Shown here: piece by piece, positions 7,455-17,691 of the stretch
Numbering within the stretch: position 1 is the first letter of the stretch
How the letters are laid out: each line of letters opens with the position of its first letter
Assembly: GCA_905478195.1 (NCBI GenBank)
Contig: CAJQHM010000060.1
Span: 1-64,000 of the forward strand
Direction: 5' to 3'
Origin: an uncultured Pseudomonadales bacterium
Lineage (GTDB): Bacteria > Pseudomonadota > Gammaproteobacteria > Pseudomonadales > Pseudohongiellaceae
Length of the DNA: 64,000 nucleotides
Notes under the pieces: generated by a model
The model's input: the letters and a program-made list of their open reading frames with translations, nothing else
What the model was told of the DNA's origin: nothing
Database searches by the model: none
Program-made: the position numbers and the translations under genes

Positions 7455-8801
7455 ATGTCAATTTCAGAACCTACTACTAACGCACAGCGCTACGCAGCGA
7501 ACAACCTCCTCAGCTTGAGCAGTGCCGAGCTTTTGCTAGGCATGTATGTCTGTGAATTGGACTGCGCCTGGTCGAAGACGCCTTTTCCGATGGGCGGATT
7601 TCACCTGAAGAATGCCGAAGACATTGAGGTCCTTGCCAAGCATTGTAAGCATGTCGTCATCGACACCAATAAGGGAGCGCAGCCTCGCAGGACACGAGAG
7701 AATCAGTTGACGATTCTAAGCTCTGCCCGCCGCTCGGCTCCCGCGTCAACCTCGCTAAAGATTGATCGTGATCTTTATCAGGACACTCGAAGTGTTAAAC
7801 AACAGATTGATAAAGCTTACAAATTACATCAGACACTTAAAGCCGATTTCGCTGCCCAGGCACTCGCCGTTCGCAACGGCGAAGACATGAATATCCCGCT
7901 CTTGGAGAATTCGATCTCGGGTTTAGTCGAGTCTCCCATCGCCAATCCGCAGACACATATCTGGTTATTGAATACAGACCCTTCAGACAGAATCGATACC
8001 GACTACTGTGTGCGCGCGGCAATCTGGTCGGTAGTATTGGCGAGGCAAGTAGGGATGCACAGGCACGACATGCACATTCTCTGTATGGGAACCCTGCTGG
8101 CCGATATCGGAATGCAGCTCCTGCCAGAAAGACTGGTTAACAAGCGCGGGCCGTTCCGAAAGAAGGAATTTCTCGCCTACAGAAAGCACTGCGATTTTGG
8201 TGTCGATGTGGTTTCACACTACTCGGACCTTGATGATCGGGTAGCGGGGATTGTTCGTGCACACCATGAGCGACAAGACGGTCGGGGTTTTCCGCGCAAA
8301 CTTCGAGCTGGACAAATTCCTGTGCTAGCCCGCTTTGCGAACCTCGCCTATTGCTCCGAACGTTTACTGCGCAGTAATGGAGAGGACCCCGCTCTGCCTC
8401 CTGCGAAGGCGTTAACAAAGTTATATAAACAACGGGCGCTGAAATTTCCTGAACAGTTGGTTATTGAGCTGATTCACCTCATGGGAACCTATCCAGTAGG
8501 CTCCCTGGTAATATTATCTAGCGGTGAGATTGGCCTGGTACTGGAGCAAAATCTGAAAGAGAAGTTATCGCCCAAGATCGCATTACTAACCGACAAGAAT
8601 GTGGCCATGCTTGAGAAACCTAAACTGGTGGATCTAGCGAATCAGGAAAAGTCGAAAATAAATCGCTCAATCGTGACTAGCTATCGATCGGAAAATGCCG
8701 CTAACAAATTGGCCGGTGGTAAAGATTTGGATCCGCGCAACTACTGTTTAAGTTTCTTCGGTAAGCGCGTAGGTCTGGGGCCGCTTTCCCTCCGTGTCTA
8801 A
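7455..8801 (+). CDS. DUF3391 plus degenerate HD-GYP domain protein
   Basis: 448 residues. Residues ~23-75 (ELLLGMYVCELDCAW, TPFPMGGF, VVIDT) match DUF3391, which usually precedes HD-GYP cyclic-di-GMP phosphodiesterase domains. Residues ~180-310 follow the HD-GYP pattern, with KHCDFG near 245 and HHERQDGRGFP at 270-280. Key metal-binding positions are lost: the HDxGK motif reads ADIGM (216-220), the first conserved histidine near 187 is not His, and the final aspartate in RFANLAYCSE is absent. GYP is GFP. It is therefore probably a catalytically dead sensor or scaffold that may still bind c-di-GMP. AAGGAG lies 14 nt before the ATG, a long spacing, so the start is uncertain. It is convergent with rsmE. 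Confidence 0.8.
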   Translation: MSISEPTTNAQRYAANNLLSLSSAELLLGMYVCELDCAWSKTPFPMGGFHLKNAEDIEVLAKHCKHVVIDTNKGAQPRRTRENQLTILSSARRSAPASTSLKIDRDLYQDTRSVKQQIDKAYKLHQTLKADFAAQALAVRNGEDMNIPLLENSISGLVESPIANPQTHIWLLNTDPSDRIDTDYCVRAAIWSVVLARQVGMHRHDMHILCMGTLLADIGMQLLPERLVNKRGPFRKKEFLAYRKHCDFGVDVVSHYSDLDDRVAGIVRAHHERQDGRGFPRKLRAGQIPVLARFANLAYCSERLLRSNGEDPALPPAKALTKLYKQRALKFPEQLVIELIHLMGTYPVGSLVILSSGEIGLVLEQNLKEKLSPKIALLTDKNVAMLEKPKLVDLANQEKSKINRSIVTSYRSENAANKLAGGKDLDPRNYCLSFFGKRVGLGPLSLRV

Positions 8802-8838
8802 TTCCGCAGCTAGCACTACAACCAGTAGTTTGTAGAAA

Positions 8839-9609
8839 TTACATATCCCCAAACTTGTGTTGCAAGATGGCCAGCGCTGCGATTGGTGCAGTCTCGGTAC
8901 GCAGTATTCGCTTGCCTAGAGAGACGATCCTAAAACCATTGTCCCGTGCCCAGTCAATCTCGGCAGGCGAGAAACCTCCCTCGGGCCCGATCAATAAATC
9001 GATATGTCTATTCGCCGTAGGTTCTGCCATAGGTTCTGCAACAGGTTCCACGAGGGATTCAGGGATGCTATCGGACCCACTTGGCTCCAACATCCACTTG
9101 TTGGCACTGCTGCCCTGGGCCAGATCTGCCAATGGAATCGGGCTATGTATCGATGGAACAGTTAACCGGCCGCTCTGCTCGCAGGCACTAATGGCAATCC
9201 TGCGCCAGTGCAGCAGCTTCTTCTCCAACCGCTCCGGTTTGAGTCTGACCTCACCATGTTCTGTATAGACTGGACTAATTTCCGTTACACCGAGCTCCGT
9301 AGATTTCTGCACGGCGAAATCCATTCTGTCTCCCCGTGATAGACCCAGTATTAGATGAAGCCCCAAGCGATTCAGCTCATCATCGGCATCGAGCTCACGC
9401 CGAACCTCGATAAGCTCAACCTCGACAGACTTCTTGGATGCTGCGCATATTCGCGCTAGAAATTCACCGTGCTGTGAATTGAACAAGAGGAGTTCATCAT
9501 CGACACGCAGACGTAAAACATTGCCGAGATAGTGAGCGGTCTCTTTGGGAAGATGAACAAGAGCATTCAGCTTAAGTGGAGCATCGATATAAACGCGAGA
9601 GAGTCGCAT
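8839..9609 (-). CDS. rsmE: 16S rRNA (uracil-1498-N3)-methyltransferase RsmE
   Basis: 256 residues. It has an N-terminal PUA-like domain (HYLGNVLRLRVDDELLLF) and a C-terminal SPOUT/trefoil-knot methyltransferase domain with LLIGPEGGFSPAEI and SLGKRILRTETAP, the SAM-binding knot. It methylates U1498 of 16S rRNA. An insertion near residues 180-200 contains a short repeat (EPVAEPMAEPTA) not expected in the family, encoded by 12-bp DNA repeats. It is the last gene of the SAM-cycle run, 10 bp after metF, so its SAM-dependent activity fits the company it keeps. Confidence 0.93.
   Translation of the reverse strand: MRLSRVYIDAPLKLNALVHLPKETAHYLGNVLRLRVDDELLLFNSQHGEFLARICAASKKSVEVELIEVRRELDADDELNRLGLHLILGLSRGDRMDFAVQKSTELGVTEISPVYTEHGEVRLKPERLEKKLLHWRRIAISACEQSGRLTVPSIHSPIPLADLAQGSSANKWMLEPSGSDSIPESLVEPVAEPMAEPTANRHIDLLIGPEGGFSPAEIDWARDNGFRIVSLGKRILRTETAPIAALAILQHKFGDM
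9017..9052 (-). repeat. Three 12-bp tandem units inside rsmE
   Basis: On the plus strand GTAGGTTCTGCC, ATAGGTTCTGCA and ACAGGTTCCACG are three consecutive imperfect 12-base units. They keep frame and encode E-P-x-A-like repeats. They lie in the loop between the two conserved rsmE domains, consistent with an in-frame slippage expansion. Confidence 0.75.
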
Positions 9610-9619
9610 CTACCAATGC

Positions 9620-10486
9620 CTACGGCAGTTCATTTTGGTTGCGATTGCCGAGGTCCAGATTAGTCCAAATTTGACTAACGCTCTGGCTGAGATTCATCGA
9701 ATAGAAATGAAGTCCGGGGGCGCCACCCGCAAGCAGGTCTTCACACAATTCGCTAACCACATCGATGCCGAAGTTGCGCAGACTTTCCACGTCGTCACCA
9801 AAACCCTGCAATCTCTTGTCCAGCCATCGTGGAATCTCGGCACCACAGTTTGCACTGAAACGGGCGAGGTTTGCGTAGTTGCTGATAGGCATAATGCCAG
9901 GAACTATCGGAATAGATATCCCCGCGTCGCCGCAATAGTCGACGAAGCGAAAATAGGCGTCGGGGTTGTAGAAATACTGAGTAATTGCCGAGTTTGCACC
10001 GGCATCCACCTTGCGCTTGAAGAAATCTATATCAGAAGCATAACTCTTCGACTCGGGATGGATCTCCGGGTAGCAGGCCACATCGATATGAAAATGATCG
10101 CCGGTCTCCCTGCGAATGAACTCGACAAGCTCATTGGCATAGTGATGTTGCACCGAAGTACCGACACCGGAAGGCGTATCTCCACGTAAGGCCACCAGTC
10201 GTTTAATACCGGCGTCTGTATAAGATCGCAACAGCTGACGTATTTCTTCTTCATCTGCTCCACCAAAGGAAAGATGTGGTGCACAGACAGAACCGGCCGC
10301 GTGGTAACGCAGCACGATCTGCGCAGTACCCGCCTTAGTTGACCCACCAGCGCCGTAAGTTACGGAGAAGAAATCGGGGTTCAACTTGCATAGTTCTGCG
10401 TGCACCGTATCCAGCTTCGCTTCACCCGCCTCGGTTCGAGGCGGGAAAAATTCGATGCTGAATTTTGATGGATTAGATACATCCAT
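9620..10486 (-). CDS. metF: Methylenetetrahydrofolate reductase MetF
   Basis: 288 residues, close to the ~296 of E. coli MetF. It is an FAD-dependent TIM barrel reducing 5,10-methylene-THF to 5-methyl-THF for methionine synthesis. Visible signatures are FSIEFFPPRTEAGE at the N-terminus, FSVTYGAGGSTKAGT, LVALRGD, and DFFKRKVDAGANSAITQYFYNPDAYFRF with IPIVPGIMPI. It is transcribed after ahcY (47-bp gap) and before rsmE (10-bp gap), linking one-carbon supply to the SAM cycle enzymes in the same run. Confidence 0.95.
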   Translation of the reverse strand: MDVSNPSKFSIEFFPPRTEAGEAKLDTVHAELCKLNPDFFSVTYGAGGSTKAGTAQIVLRYHAAGSVCAPHLSFGGADEEEIRQLLRSYTDAGIKRLVALRGDTPSGVGTSVQHHYANELVEFIRRETGDHFHIDVACYPEIHPESKSYASDIDFFKRKVDAGANSAITQYFYNPDAYFRFVDYCGDAGISIPIVPGIMPISNYANLARFSANCGAEIPRWLDKRLQGFGDDVESLRNFGIDVVSELCEDLLAGGAPGLHFYSMNLSQSVSQIWTNLDLGNRNQNELP

Positions 10487-10533
10487 AATCTAGCTTTCCT
10501 TGTTGCGCTTATTATTTCGTACTGAGGATTAAC

Positions 10534-11937
10534 CTAGTACTTGTAGCTATCGGTCTTGTAAGGGCCATTCACATCTACGTTGATGTACTTGGCCTGAGTG
10601 TCGGTAAGCTTTGTTAACACGCCACCGAAGCCACCTACCATCATCGCAGCAACTTCTTCATCGAGATGCTTAGGCAGTACTTCGACATACAGACTGGCTG
10701 TCTTCTCGGCTTCGGGTAGATCGGCAAACTTTCGCTCGAACATAAACATCTGCGCCAATACCTGATTCGCGAATGAGCCATCCATGATGCGCGAAGGGTG
10801 ACCAGTTGCATTACCAAGGTTGATCAGACGGCCTTCAGAGAGAAGAATCAGGTAATCGCTCTGATTAGTGGCGCCATCGCGATAGATCTTGTGAACCTGA
10901 GGCTTAATTTCTTCCCATTCCCAATTCTCGCGCATAAAGGCTGTGTCGATTTCATTGTCGAAGTGACCGATATTACAAATTACAGCGCCGGTCTTAACCG
11001 CCTGCAACATGAACTTGTCGCAGACATTAACGTTGCCGGTAGTTGTCACGATTAGGTCGATCTTGCCAAGCAATGCCGTATCGATGCCATCGCTAGTTCC
11101 GGTGTTGATGCCATCGATATAAGGAGAGACAAGCTCATAGCCATCCATGCAGGCCTGCATTGCGCAGATAGGGTCTATCTCTGCAACTTTTACAATCATG
11201 CCTTCCTGGCTTAGGCTCTGTGCGGAACCCTTGCCAACGTCTCCATAGCCAACCACCAATGCCTGCTTGCCGGAGAGCAACATATCCGTGCCGCGCTTGA
11301 TGCCATCGTTAAGCGAGTGGCGACAGCCGTACTTGTTGTCGTTCTTGGACTTGGTTATCGAATCGTTCACGTTGATGGCGGGAACTTTCAGGGAGCCTTC
11401 TTCCAGCATCTCTAACAGGCGATGCACGCCCGTAGTTGTCTCTTCAGTAATGCCGTGAATGTTTGCCAGTAGCTGTGGGTACTTCTCATGCACCATCGCT
11501 GTCAGGTCGCCGCCATCGTCGAGAATCATGTTCACATCCCAGGGCTCGCCGTCTTTTAGGATAGTCTGCTCTATGCACCATTCGCCTTCGTCTTCCGTCT
11601 GTCCCTTCCAGGCGTAGACGGCGATACCGGCTGCAGCGATACAAGCGGCTGCATGGTCTTGAGTTGAGAAGATGTTGCAAGATGACCAGCGAACCTCTGC
11701 GCCTAGATCGACCAGCGTTTCGATAAGTACGGCGGTCTGTACCGTCATATGAATACAACCCAGAATCTTTGCATTCGCAAGGGGCTTCTCGGCAGCGTAT
11801 TTTTTGCGCAGAGTCATAAGGGCGGGCATCTCCGCCTCGGCCAATGTAACTTCACGGCGACCAAACGCGGCCAGGCTTATATCCGCTACTTTATAATCTT
11901 GTGCGACTGCATTTTCTTGTACTGATAAATCGTTCAT
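10534..11937 (-). CDS. ahcY: Adenosylhomocysteinase (S-adenosylhomocysteine hydrolase)
   Basis: 467 residues. It splits S-adenosylhomocysteine to adenosine and homocysteine, using bound NAD. The NAD site is [15 protein letters not shown]. Other family signatures are [51 protein letters not shown] and the C-terminal KTDSYKY, whose lysine and tyrosine reach the NAD of the neighbouring subunit. The ~40-residue insertion after [11 protein letters not shown] is usual for long-form proteobacterial enzymes. It lies 25 bp after metK. No SAH riboswitch can fit in that gap, so regulation more likely comes from the ArsR-family regulator at the head of the run. Confidence 0.96.
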   Translation of the reverse strand: MNDLSVQENAVAQDYKVADISLAAFGRREVTLAEAEMPALMTLRKKYAAEKPLANAKILGCIHMTVQTAVLIETLVDLGAEVRWSSCNIFSTQDHAAACIAAAGIAVYAWKGQTEDEGEWCIEQTILKDGEPWDVNMILDDGGDLTAMVHEKYPQLLANIHGITEETTTGVHRLLEMLEEGSLKVPAINVNDSITKSKNDNKYGCRHSLNDGIKRGTDMLLSGKQALVVGYGDVGKGSAQSLSQEGMIVKVAEIDPICAMQACMDGYELVSPYIDGINTGTSDGIDTALLGKIDLIVTTTGNVNVCDKFMLQAVKTGAVICNIGHFDNEIDTAFMRENWEWEEIKPQVHKIYRDGATNQSDYLILLSEGRLINLGNATGHPSRIMDGSFANQVLAQMFMFERKFADLPEAEKTASLYVEVLPKHLDEEVAAMMVGGFGGVLTKLTDTQAKYINVDVNGPYKTDSYKY

Positions 11938-11962
11938 GTCTAACTCCGTTTTATAAATAGTG

Positions 11963-13123
11963 TTATAGGCCAGCGGCTGCTTTAAGCGCGTCAGCTTTGT
12001 CTGTTTTTTCCCAGCTTAGGTCTAGGTCTTCGCGACCGAAGTGACCGTAGGCGGCAGTGTCTTTATAGATCGGTTGGATCAGGTCCAGCATCTTGATCAG
12101 GCCTTTCGGTCGCAGTTCGAAATGCTCGCGAATTAACTCAACGATCTTCGCATTGCTCACCTTGTTAGTGCCGAAAGTCTCGATGCTTATCGAAGTTGGC
12201 TCTGCAACCCCGATGGCGTAAGAGAGTTGAATCTCACAACGCTCTGCGATACCCGCAGCTACGATGTTCTTGGCCACATAGCGTGCCGCATAGGCTGCCG
12301 AGCGATCAACCTTGGACGGGTCTTTTCCGGAGAATGCGCCGCCACCGTGTCGTGCCATGCCGCCGTAGGTATCGACGATAATCTTTCTGCCGGTAAGTCC
12401 GCAGTCGCCGTAGGGGCCGCCGATAACGAAGCGGCCGGTTGGGTTGATAAAATACTTGGTGTCCGCGTTGATCCAAGCCTGTGGAAGAACGGGCTTGATG
12501 ATTTCTTCCATAACCGCTTCTTGTAAATCTTTTAGCGAGATCTCTGCGCTGTGCTGCGTCGACAGTACGACGGCATCGATTGCAACCGGCTTGCCGTCTT
12601 CGTAACGAAAGGTAATCTGACTCTTCGCATCTGGCTGTAACCAGGGTAGGGTGCCATCTTTACGTACTTCGGATTGACGTTTCACTAACAGATGTGAATA
12701 GGTAATTGGTGCTGGCATTAATACGTCAGTTTCGTTTGTCGCGTAACCAAACATCAAGCCCTGATCGCCGGCGCCCTGTTCGTGATCTGCCGTGTCATCA
12801 ACACCCATGGCGATGTCTGGAGACTGCTTGCCTATGCCATTGAGTACTGCACAGGTGTTGCTGTCGAAACCGCTTTCAGAATTGTTATAGCCAATATCGT
12901 TTACAACACCGCGCACGATGTCTTCAATATCGACGTAGGCATCTGTAGTTATCTCTCCGGCAACAATGACCATGCCAGTCTTAATCATGGTCTCGCAGGC
13001 TACTCTGGAGCCTTTATCTTGCTCAAGCAGAGCATCCAAGATTGCATCGGAGATTTGGTCGGCCATTTTATCCGGGTGACCTTCAGATACTGACTCAGAT
13101 GTGAAGAGTGTAGATTCTGCCAT
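11963..13123 (-). CDS. metK: S-adenosylmethionine synthetase MetK
   Basis: 386 residues. It makes SAM from methionine and ATP. Conserved elements are [20 protein letters not shown] at the N-terminus, [16 protein letters not shown], the catalytic loop region, [17 protein letters not shown] and [19 protein letters not shown]. Length and sequence are full and normal. It is preceded by the ArsR-methyltransferase gene with an 85-bp gap that could hold its own promoter, and is followed closely by ahcY. Confidence 0.97.
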   Translation of the reverse strand: MAESTLFTSESVSEGHPDKMADQISDAILDALLEQDKGSRVACETMIKTGMVIVAGEITTDAYVDIEDIVRGVVNDIGYNNSESGFDSNTCAVLNGIGKQSPDIAMGVDDTADHEQGAGDQGLMFGYATNETDVLMPAPITYSHLLVKRQSEVRKDGTLPWLQPDAKSQITFRYEDGKPVAIDAVVLSTQHSAEISLKDLQEAVMEEIIKPVLPQAWINADTKYFINPTGRFVIGGPYGDCGLTGRKIIVDTYGGMARHGGGAFSGKDPSKVDRSAAYAARYVAKNIVAAGIAERCEIQLSYAIGVAEPTSISIETFGTNKVSNAKIVELIREHFELRPKGLIKMLDLIQPIYKDTAAYGHFGREDLDLSWEKTDKADALKAAAGL

Positions 13124-13208
13124 TAGTATGTCCTCAAAAAGTAATGATAGTTATTAGTAGTAATTAAGTGCAAAAAGTTAAAATAAAATTTGTTAACAAT
13201 CAGTAGGC

Positions 13209-14216
13209 TCAAGAGCCAGATGCCACTTTTTTAAAGGTGCGCATCTGAATCTGAAAACCATTGCGTAATCCAAGATAAGAACTCTGTTGTTTCGTTAAAC
13301 CGGCCTTCTCGGCCCAATGATCCAGATCCCCCTCTTCGAAGCCAAGCCATAGATCACCGCAGGACTCTCTAACCCAATCCTGATCGTGGCTGCACAGCTC
13401 GACGATTAACAGATAGCCCTCGGGATTCAGAAGCGCCCCAATATCCTTGAACGTCTTTGCAGGGGAAGAGATGTGATGCAGCACCATGTCAAAGATAATG
13501 AGATCGGCGCTTATATCTTTTTTGCATGCAACAGCCGTGTCGCCCAGTATAAATTCGACACCACTGCCGCCACTTTCAACGACCGCAGCGCGAGACTTCT
13601 CCAGCATGTCTTTAGAATTATCCAGCGCGGTTAGGTTCTCGAAGCGCTGCAAGAGCTCTGTCAGTAACTGGCCCTCGCCCGGGCCCACTTCCATCACCGC
13701 TGCCTTATCACTCAGGGTCAGGCCGGCGATGAGATCGTGCAGGCTATTCGCGTAGTCTGCGTGCTCCACGATCAGGCCCTGCTTTTCCTTAAATTTGTTC
13801 GCATTCTTATTGAAAAAATTCAGAGAGAGCTGCGCGCGTTCTAATTGAATCTGCTTGATCTTCCTGAGCTGGCTGCCTGAAATCTCCAGGCAGTCCAGGT
13901 TCTCGAAAACCGTCTTCTTGATATCGCTGTAAATATCGTCTTCCGACAGGAATGAGCGCCTGTAGAAGATGGAGTTTCCCTCGCGCCGCGTAGAAACCAG
14001 TTTGCTGGTAGCGAGTATCTTTAGGTGATGACTGAGGGCGGACTGCCTGATGTCGAGGATGCGGCATAATTCCAATACCCCGAATGATTCGCTCTTTAGT
14101 AGCCTCAGGATCTGCAGACGTAGATGGTCGGCCAGGGCTTTGTGCAGCGTGGTAAGGGCCTCCATCGGGCTCAAAGAGTCTGAGTTGCCGGTGGTCTTTA
14201 ATGCAGGTGCTGCCAT
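13209..14216 (-). CDS. ArsR-family regulator fused to a SAM-dependent methyltransferase domain
   Basis: 335 residues with two domains. Residues ~17-95 are an ArsR winged helix (LHKALADHLRLQILRLL, then LDIRQSALSHHLKILATSKLV as recognition helix, then the REGNSIFYR wing). Residues ~150-330 are a class I methyltransferase with motif I MEVGPGEGQ (175-183), acidic LDNSKDML after strand 2 and DMVLHHIS at motif IV. It lacks the metal-binding cysteine pair of arsenic sensors. Heading a metK-ahcY-metF run, it is a plausible SAM/SAH-responsive repressor, functionally like SahR described in proteobacteria. Whether the methyltransferase domain is an enzyme or only a ligand sensor cannot be told. A perfect palindrome lies upstream. 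Confidence 0.85.
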   Translation of the reverse strand: MAAPALKTTGNSDSLSPMEALTTLHKALADHLRLQILRLLKSESFGVLELCRILDIRQSALSHHLKILATSKLVSTRREGNSIFYRRSFLSEDDIYSDIKKTVFENLDCLEISGSQLRKIKQIQLERAQLSLNFFNKNANKFKEKQGLIVEHADYANSLHDLIAGLTLSDKAAVMEVGPGEGQLLTELLQRFENLTALDNSKDMLEKSRAAVVESGGSGVEFILGDTAVACKKDISADLIIFDMVLHHISSPAKTFKDIGALLNPEGYLLIVELCSHDQDWVRESCGDLWLGFEEGDLDHWAEKAGLTKQQSSYLGLRNGFQIQMRTFKKVASGS

Positions 14217-14283
14217 GTCTAGGCCCGTGGGTCGGAAGTCCGAAGAGGCGCTAAGTTAGCAGCATTACCCGGCAATTTCAATT

Positions 14284-14307
14284 CTATATCAAAATATATT
14301 GATATAG
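14284..14307. promoter_or_regulatory. Palindromic operator candidate for the ArsR-type regulator
   Basis: CTATATCAA (14284-14292) and TTGATATAG (14299-14307) are perfect 9-base inverted repeats with a 6-base AT spacer. The site is 67-91 bases upstream of the regulator start, where its promoter is expected. The size and ATATCAA/TTGATAT arms suit an ArsR dimer. Autoregulation of the regulator and the SAM-cycle run is inferred. Confidence 0.65.
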
Positions 14308-14572
14308 GTATTGCTCGATGAGGGGGCAGCCCGGGACTAAGCCTGATTGAAGTCAGGGTCATGCCTCTTATCTTGTAATATATTGCCTCTGGAGTGCCAT
14401 AGATATGGCATATTCGATTCAGGTGCGGGAAAATAGCGTTCTGAATCAGAAGCTCCCCGAAGCATTTACCTCCCTGCCCAACTGAACCTGGCTATCCACC
14501 CAGCAGCAGGGCACGGGTCACTCGCTTCGCTAATAATGGCAATAATAAGCAGAAACTGAAGGAAATCGATCG
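14308..14572. other. Upstream region of transketolase
   Basis: No gene is supported between the palindrome and the transketolase start. The transketolase promoter must lie here. AAGGA about 10 bases before the ATG is the probable ribosome-binding site. An inverted pair around TGCCATAGATATGGCA (14395-14410) is visible but is of unknown meaning. Confidence 0.35.
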
Positions 14573-16576
14573 ATGGCAGAACAAGTTGTGTCACGCAAAC
14601 AGAGTGCCAATGCAATTCGTGCACTAAGTATGGATGCCGTGCAGAAGGCGAAGTCCGGACATCCCGGTGCGCCCATGGGAATGGCAGACATAGCGCAGGT
14701 GCTCTGGTGCGATTTTCTCAAGCACAATCCGGGTGACCCGAACTGGTTCAACCGCGATCGCTTCGTGCTTTCCAATGGCCATGGGTCGATGCTGATGTAT
14801 TCCCTGCTGCATCTAACGGGCTACGATCTTTCTATCGACGACCTGCAGCAGTTCAGGCAATTCGACTCCAAGACCCCCGGCCATCCCGAGTTCGGTTATA
14901 CGCCTGGCGTAGAGACTACTACGGGGCCACTAGGCCAAGGCCTCGCCAATGCTGTGGGCATGGCGATCGCTGAGAAGACGCTGGGCGCGCAGTTTAATCG
15001 CGAGAATCACCAGGTCATCGATCACTACACCTATGCCTTCGCCGGTGACGGCTGCCTAATGGAAGGCATCTCCCATGAAGTCTGCTCCCTCGCGGGCACC
15101 TTAAATCTCGGCAAGCTCGTGGTGTTCTATGATGACAATGGTATCTCGATAGACGGCGAGGTAGGCGAATGGTTTAGTGATGATACCGGTAAGCGTTTCG
15201 AAGCCTATGGCTGGCAGGTCTTATCTGTTGATGGGCATGACCCCGTGGCAATTAGCGAGGCGATCGAGCAGGCACAGAGCGAGACCAGCCGCCCTACATT
15301 GATTAGCTGCAAGACAATTATCGGTTTTGGCTCGCCCAACAAGCAGGGTACCTCCGCCACTCATGGCGCGCCTCTTGGCGATGAAGAGATAGCCGCCACG
15401 CGAGCAGCTCTTGAGTGGCCACATGCTCCCTTCGTGATTCCCGAAGAAATCAAGCAATCATGGGATGCGATAGAGAAAGGCTTCACCGCGGAGTCAGCCT
15501 GGAAAGAGAAGCTCGTCATCTATGAGGAAGAATACCCAGAGCTGGCCATGGAACTGGTGCGCCGATTAAAAGGTCAGCTGCCTAGCTATTTCAGTGCCAA
15601 GGCCGATGAATTTATCGCCAAGTGTCAGTCAAGCGATGACAATATTCCCAGCCGCAAGGCCTCACAGAATTGTATTGAAGCCTATGCGAGCCTGTTACCG
15701 GAATTAATTGGCGGCTCCGCCGATCTGACCGGCTCTAACCTAACCAACTGGTCGGGTAGCTCCGCGATCTCACAGAAAGTCGACGGCAACTACATCTACT
15801 ACGGTGTGCGCGAGTTTGGAATGAGCGCCATTGCCACCGGCATGGCATTGCATGGCGGCTTCATTCCTTACACGGCAACCTTCCTTATCTTTATGGAATA
15901 TGCACGTAATGCCGTGAGAATGTCGGCGCTGATGAAACAACAGAGCATATTCGTCTATACCCATGACTCCATCGGTCAGGGCGAAGATGGACCGACGCAC
16001 CAGCCGGTTGAGCAACTAGCCAGCCTGCGTACTACACCCAATATGTCGGTATGGCGCCCCTGTGATAATGTCGAGTCTGCAGTCGCCTGGAAGTCCGCCA
16101 TCGAAAGGCAAGTTGGCCCAACTTCCCTGGTGTTCTCGCGGCAGAACCTGCCTCATCAGGCGCGCAGCGACGAACAGCTACAAGCCATCTCTCGCGGAGC
16201 CTATATATTGAAAGACTGTCAAGGAGAGCCTGCAGTGATTGTGCTCGCCACCGGTTCGGAAGTAGCAATAAGCCTGGCAGCGGTAGAGACTCTTCAGGCG
16301 GAGGGTATAAAGGCGCGCCTGGTTTCCATGCCTAGCGTCGATGTCTTCGAGGCGCAGGATGCCGATTATCAGGAACAGGTGCTGCCAATGAGCGTGCGCA
16401 GACGCGTCGCAGTCGAGGCTGCAGGCGTTGACTACTGGCGTAAGTTCGTCGGCCTCGATGGCAAAGTCATCGGCATGCACACCTTCGGTGAATCCGCTCC
16501 GGGGCCCGTGCTAATGGAACACTTCGGTTTCTCTGCTGAGAATATCGTCGCGACCGTTAAGTCTTTCGACGCGTGA
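14573..16576 (+). CDS. tkt: Transketolase
   Basis: 667 residues, a full-length thiamine-diphosphate enzyme of the pentose phosphate pathway. Conserved parts are the N-terminal [24 protein letters not shown], the TPP-binding [18 protein letters not shown]...[25 protein letters not shown], the pyrimidine domain [15 protein letters not shown] and [17 protein letters not shown]. It moves two-carbon units between sugar phosphates and supplies erythrose-4-phosphate, the substrate of the enzyme encoded next. It is the first gene of a tkt-epd-pgk-fba cluster with the same direction and short gaps. Confidence 0.96.
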   Translation: MAEQVVSRKQSANAIRALSMDAVQKAKSGHPGAPMGMADIAQVLWCDFLKHNPGDPNWFNRDRFVLSNGHGSMLMYSLLHLTGYDLSIDDLQQFRQFDSKTPGHPEFGYTPGVETTTGPLGQGLANAVGMAIAEKTLGAQFNRENHQVIDHYTYAFAGDGCLMEGISHEVCSLAGTLNLGKLVVFYDDNGISIDGEVGEWFSDDTGKRFEAYGWQVLSVDGHDPVAISEAIEQAQSETSRPTLISCKTIIGFGSPNKQGTSATHGAPLGDEEIAATRAALEWPHAPFVIPEEIKQSWDAIEKGFTAESAWKEKLVIYEEEYPELAMELVRRLKGQLPSYFSAKADEFIAKCQSSDDNIPSRKASQNCIEAYASLLPELIGGSADLTGSNLTNWSGSSAISQKVDGNYIYYGVREFGMSAIATGMALHGGFIPYTATFLIFMEYARNAVRMSALMKQQSIFVYTHDSIGQGEDGPTHQPVEQLASLRTTPNMSVWRPCDNVESAVAWKSAIERQVGPTSLVFSRQNLPHQARSDEQLQAISRGAYILKDCQGEPAVIVLATGSEVAISLAAVETLQAEGIKARLVSMPSVDVFEAQDADYQEQVLPMSVRRRVAVEAAGVDYWRKFVGLDGKVIGMHTFGESAPGPVLMEHFGFSAENIVATVKSFDA

Positions 16577-16626
16577 TACAAGCCAGCATCCCGACTCGTC
16601 TTATTATGAACGCGCGGTAAAAAGTC

Positions 16627-17655
16627 ATGACCTATCGCATCGCAATCAACGGTTATGGTCGAATAGGCCGCTGTGTGCTGCGTGCGTTTTACGAATCTAC
16701 CAGCTACTCCGATATGCGCCTTGTAGCTGTTAACGACCTAGCCGACATAGCGAACCTATCGCACCTTACTCGTTATGACAGTACCCATGGCCGCTTTCTG
16801 GGCTCTGTAGAGATGAGTAGCGAGGCTGCGCAGAAAAACCTCATCGTCAATGGCGACAAGATTCGCGTCTTCAATGAACGCGACGTGAGAAAGCTACCTT
16901 GGTCCGAGTTGGAAGTAGACCTGGTCATGGAATGTAGTGGAGCATTCAAGGATAGGGAAACCGCACAACTACACACGGCAGGCGGTGCCAGCAAAGTGCT
17001 GTTTTCTCAGCCCGCGGAAAGCGATGTCGATGCTACTCTGGTCTATGGCATCAACCACGAAACTCTGCCGCCCAGCGCCACGATTGTCTCCAACGCATCG
17101 TGTACTACTAATTGTATCGTGCCGGTGCTCAAGACTATCGATGAAGTTTTCAAGATAGAGTCGGGCGTGATCACGACTATTCATTCCGCGATGAATGACC
17201 AGCCTGTTATCGATAGCTATCACGACGACGACCTGCGCAAGACGCGCAGTGCGATGCAGTCGATAATTCCCGTCGACACGGCGCTGGCAAAAGGCATAGA
17301 GAGAATTCTGCCCGAACTTACGGGCCGCCTGGTGGCAAGGGCAATTCGTGTTCCAACACTGAATGTTTCCCTGATGGATCTAACTTTGTCCGTAGCCGAG
17401 AGCACAAATATTGAACAGGTGAACCAGGCGATCAAACAGGCGAGTGCTAATCTACCTGCCAATGTTCTGGGCTTTACCGACGAACCTCTGGCTTCCTGCG
17501 ATTTTAATCACGACCCGCGTTCGGCGATCGTCGACTTGAACCAGACCAGTGTAGTGAATGGAAAGCTAATCAAGTTATTTGTCTGGTTCGATAACGAGTG
17601 GGCCTATGCCAATAGAATGCTCGATGTGGCGCAGTACATGAGCATAAACACATGA
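16627..17655 (+). CDS. epd: Erythrose-4-phosphate dehydrogenase (GAPDH family)
   Basis: 342 residues. It has an N-terminal NAD-binding fold (INGYGRIGR), catalytic Cys159 in SNASCTTNC and His186 in TTIHSAMNDQPVIDSYH; the last string and FNHDPRSAIVD resemble Epd more than GapA. Epd oxidises erythrose-4-phosphate to 4-phosphoerythronate for pyridoxal phosphate synthesis. Placement between tkt and pgk is the gammaproteobacterial epd position. No other GAPDH is in this window, so a dual or GAPDH role cannot be excluded. The gap to tkt is 50 bp. Confidence 0.85.
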   Translation: MTYRIAINGYGRIGRCVLRAFYESTSYSDMRLVAVNDLADIANLSHLTRYDSTHGRFLGSVEMSSEAAQKNLIVNGDKIRVFNERDVRKLPWSELEVDLVMECSGAFKDRETAQLHTAGGASKVLFSQPAESDVDATLVYGINHETLPPSATIVSNASCTTNCIVPVLKTIDEVFKIESGVITTIHSAMNDQPVIDSYHDDDLRKTRSAMQSIIPVDTALAKGIERILPELTGRLVARAIRVPTLNVSLMDLTLSVAESTNIEQVNQAIKQASANLPANVLGFTDEPLASCDFNHDPRSAIVDLNQTSVVNGKLIKLFVWFDNEWAYANRMLDVAQYMSINT

Positions 17656-17691
17656 ACCAATTTTCACTTTAGAATCCGGAGCCGTTACCTA

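Noticed and set aside
11938..11962. SAH or SAM riboswitch upstream of ahcY
   Set aside because: The gap is only 25 bases; upstream of metK there are 85 bases without a recognisable aptamer.
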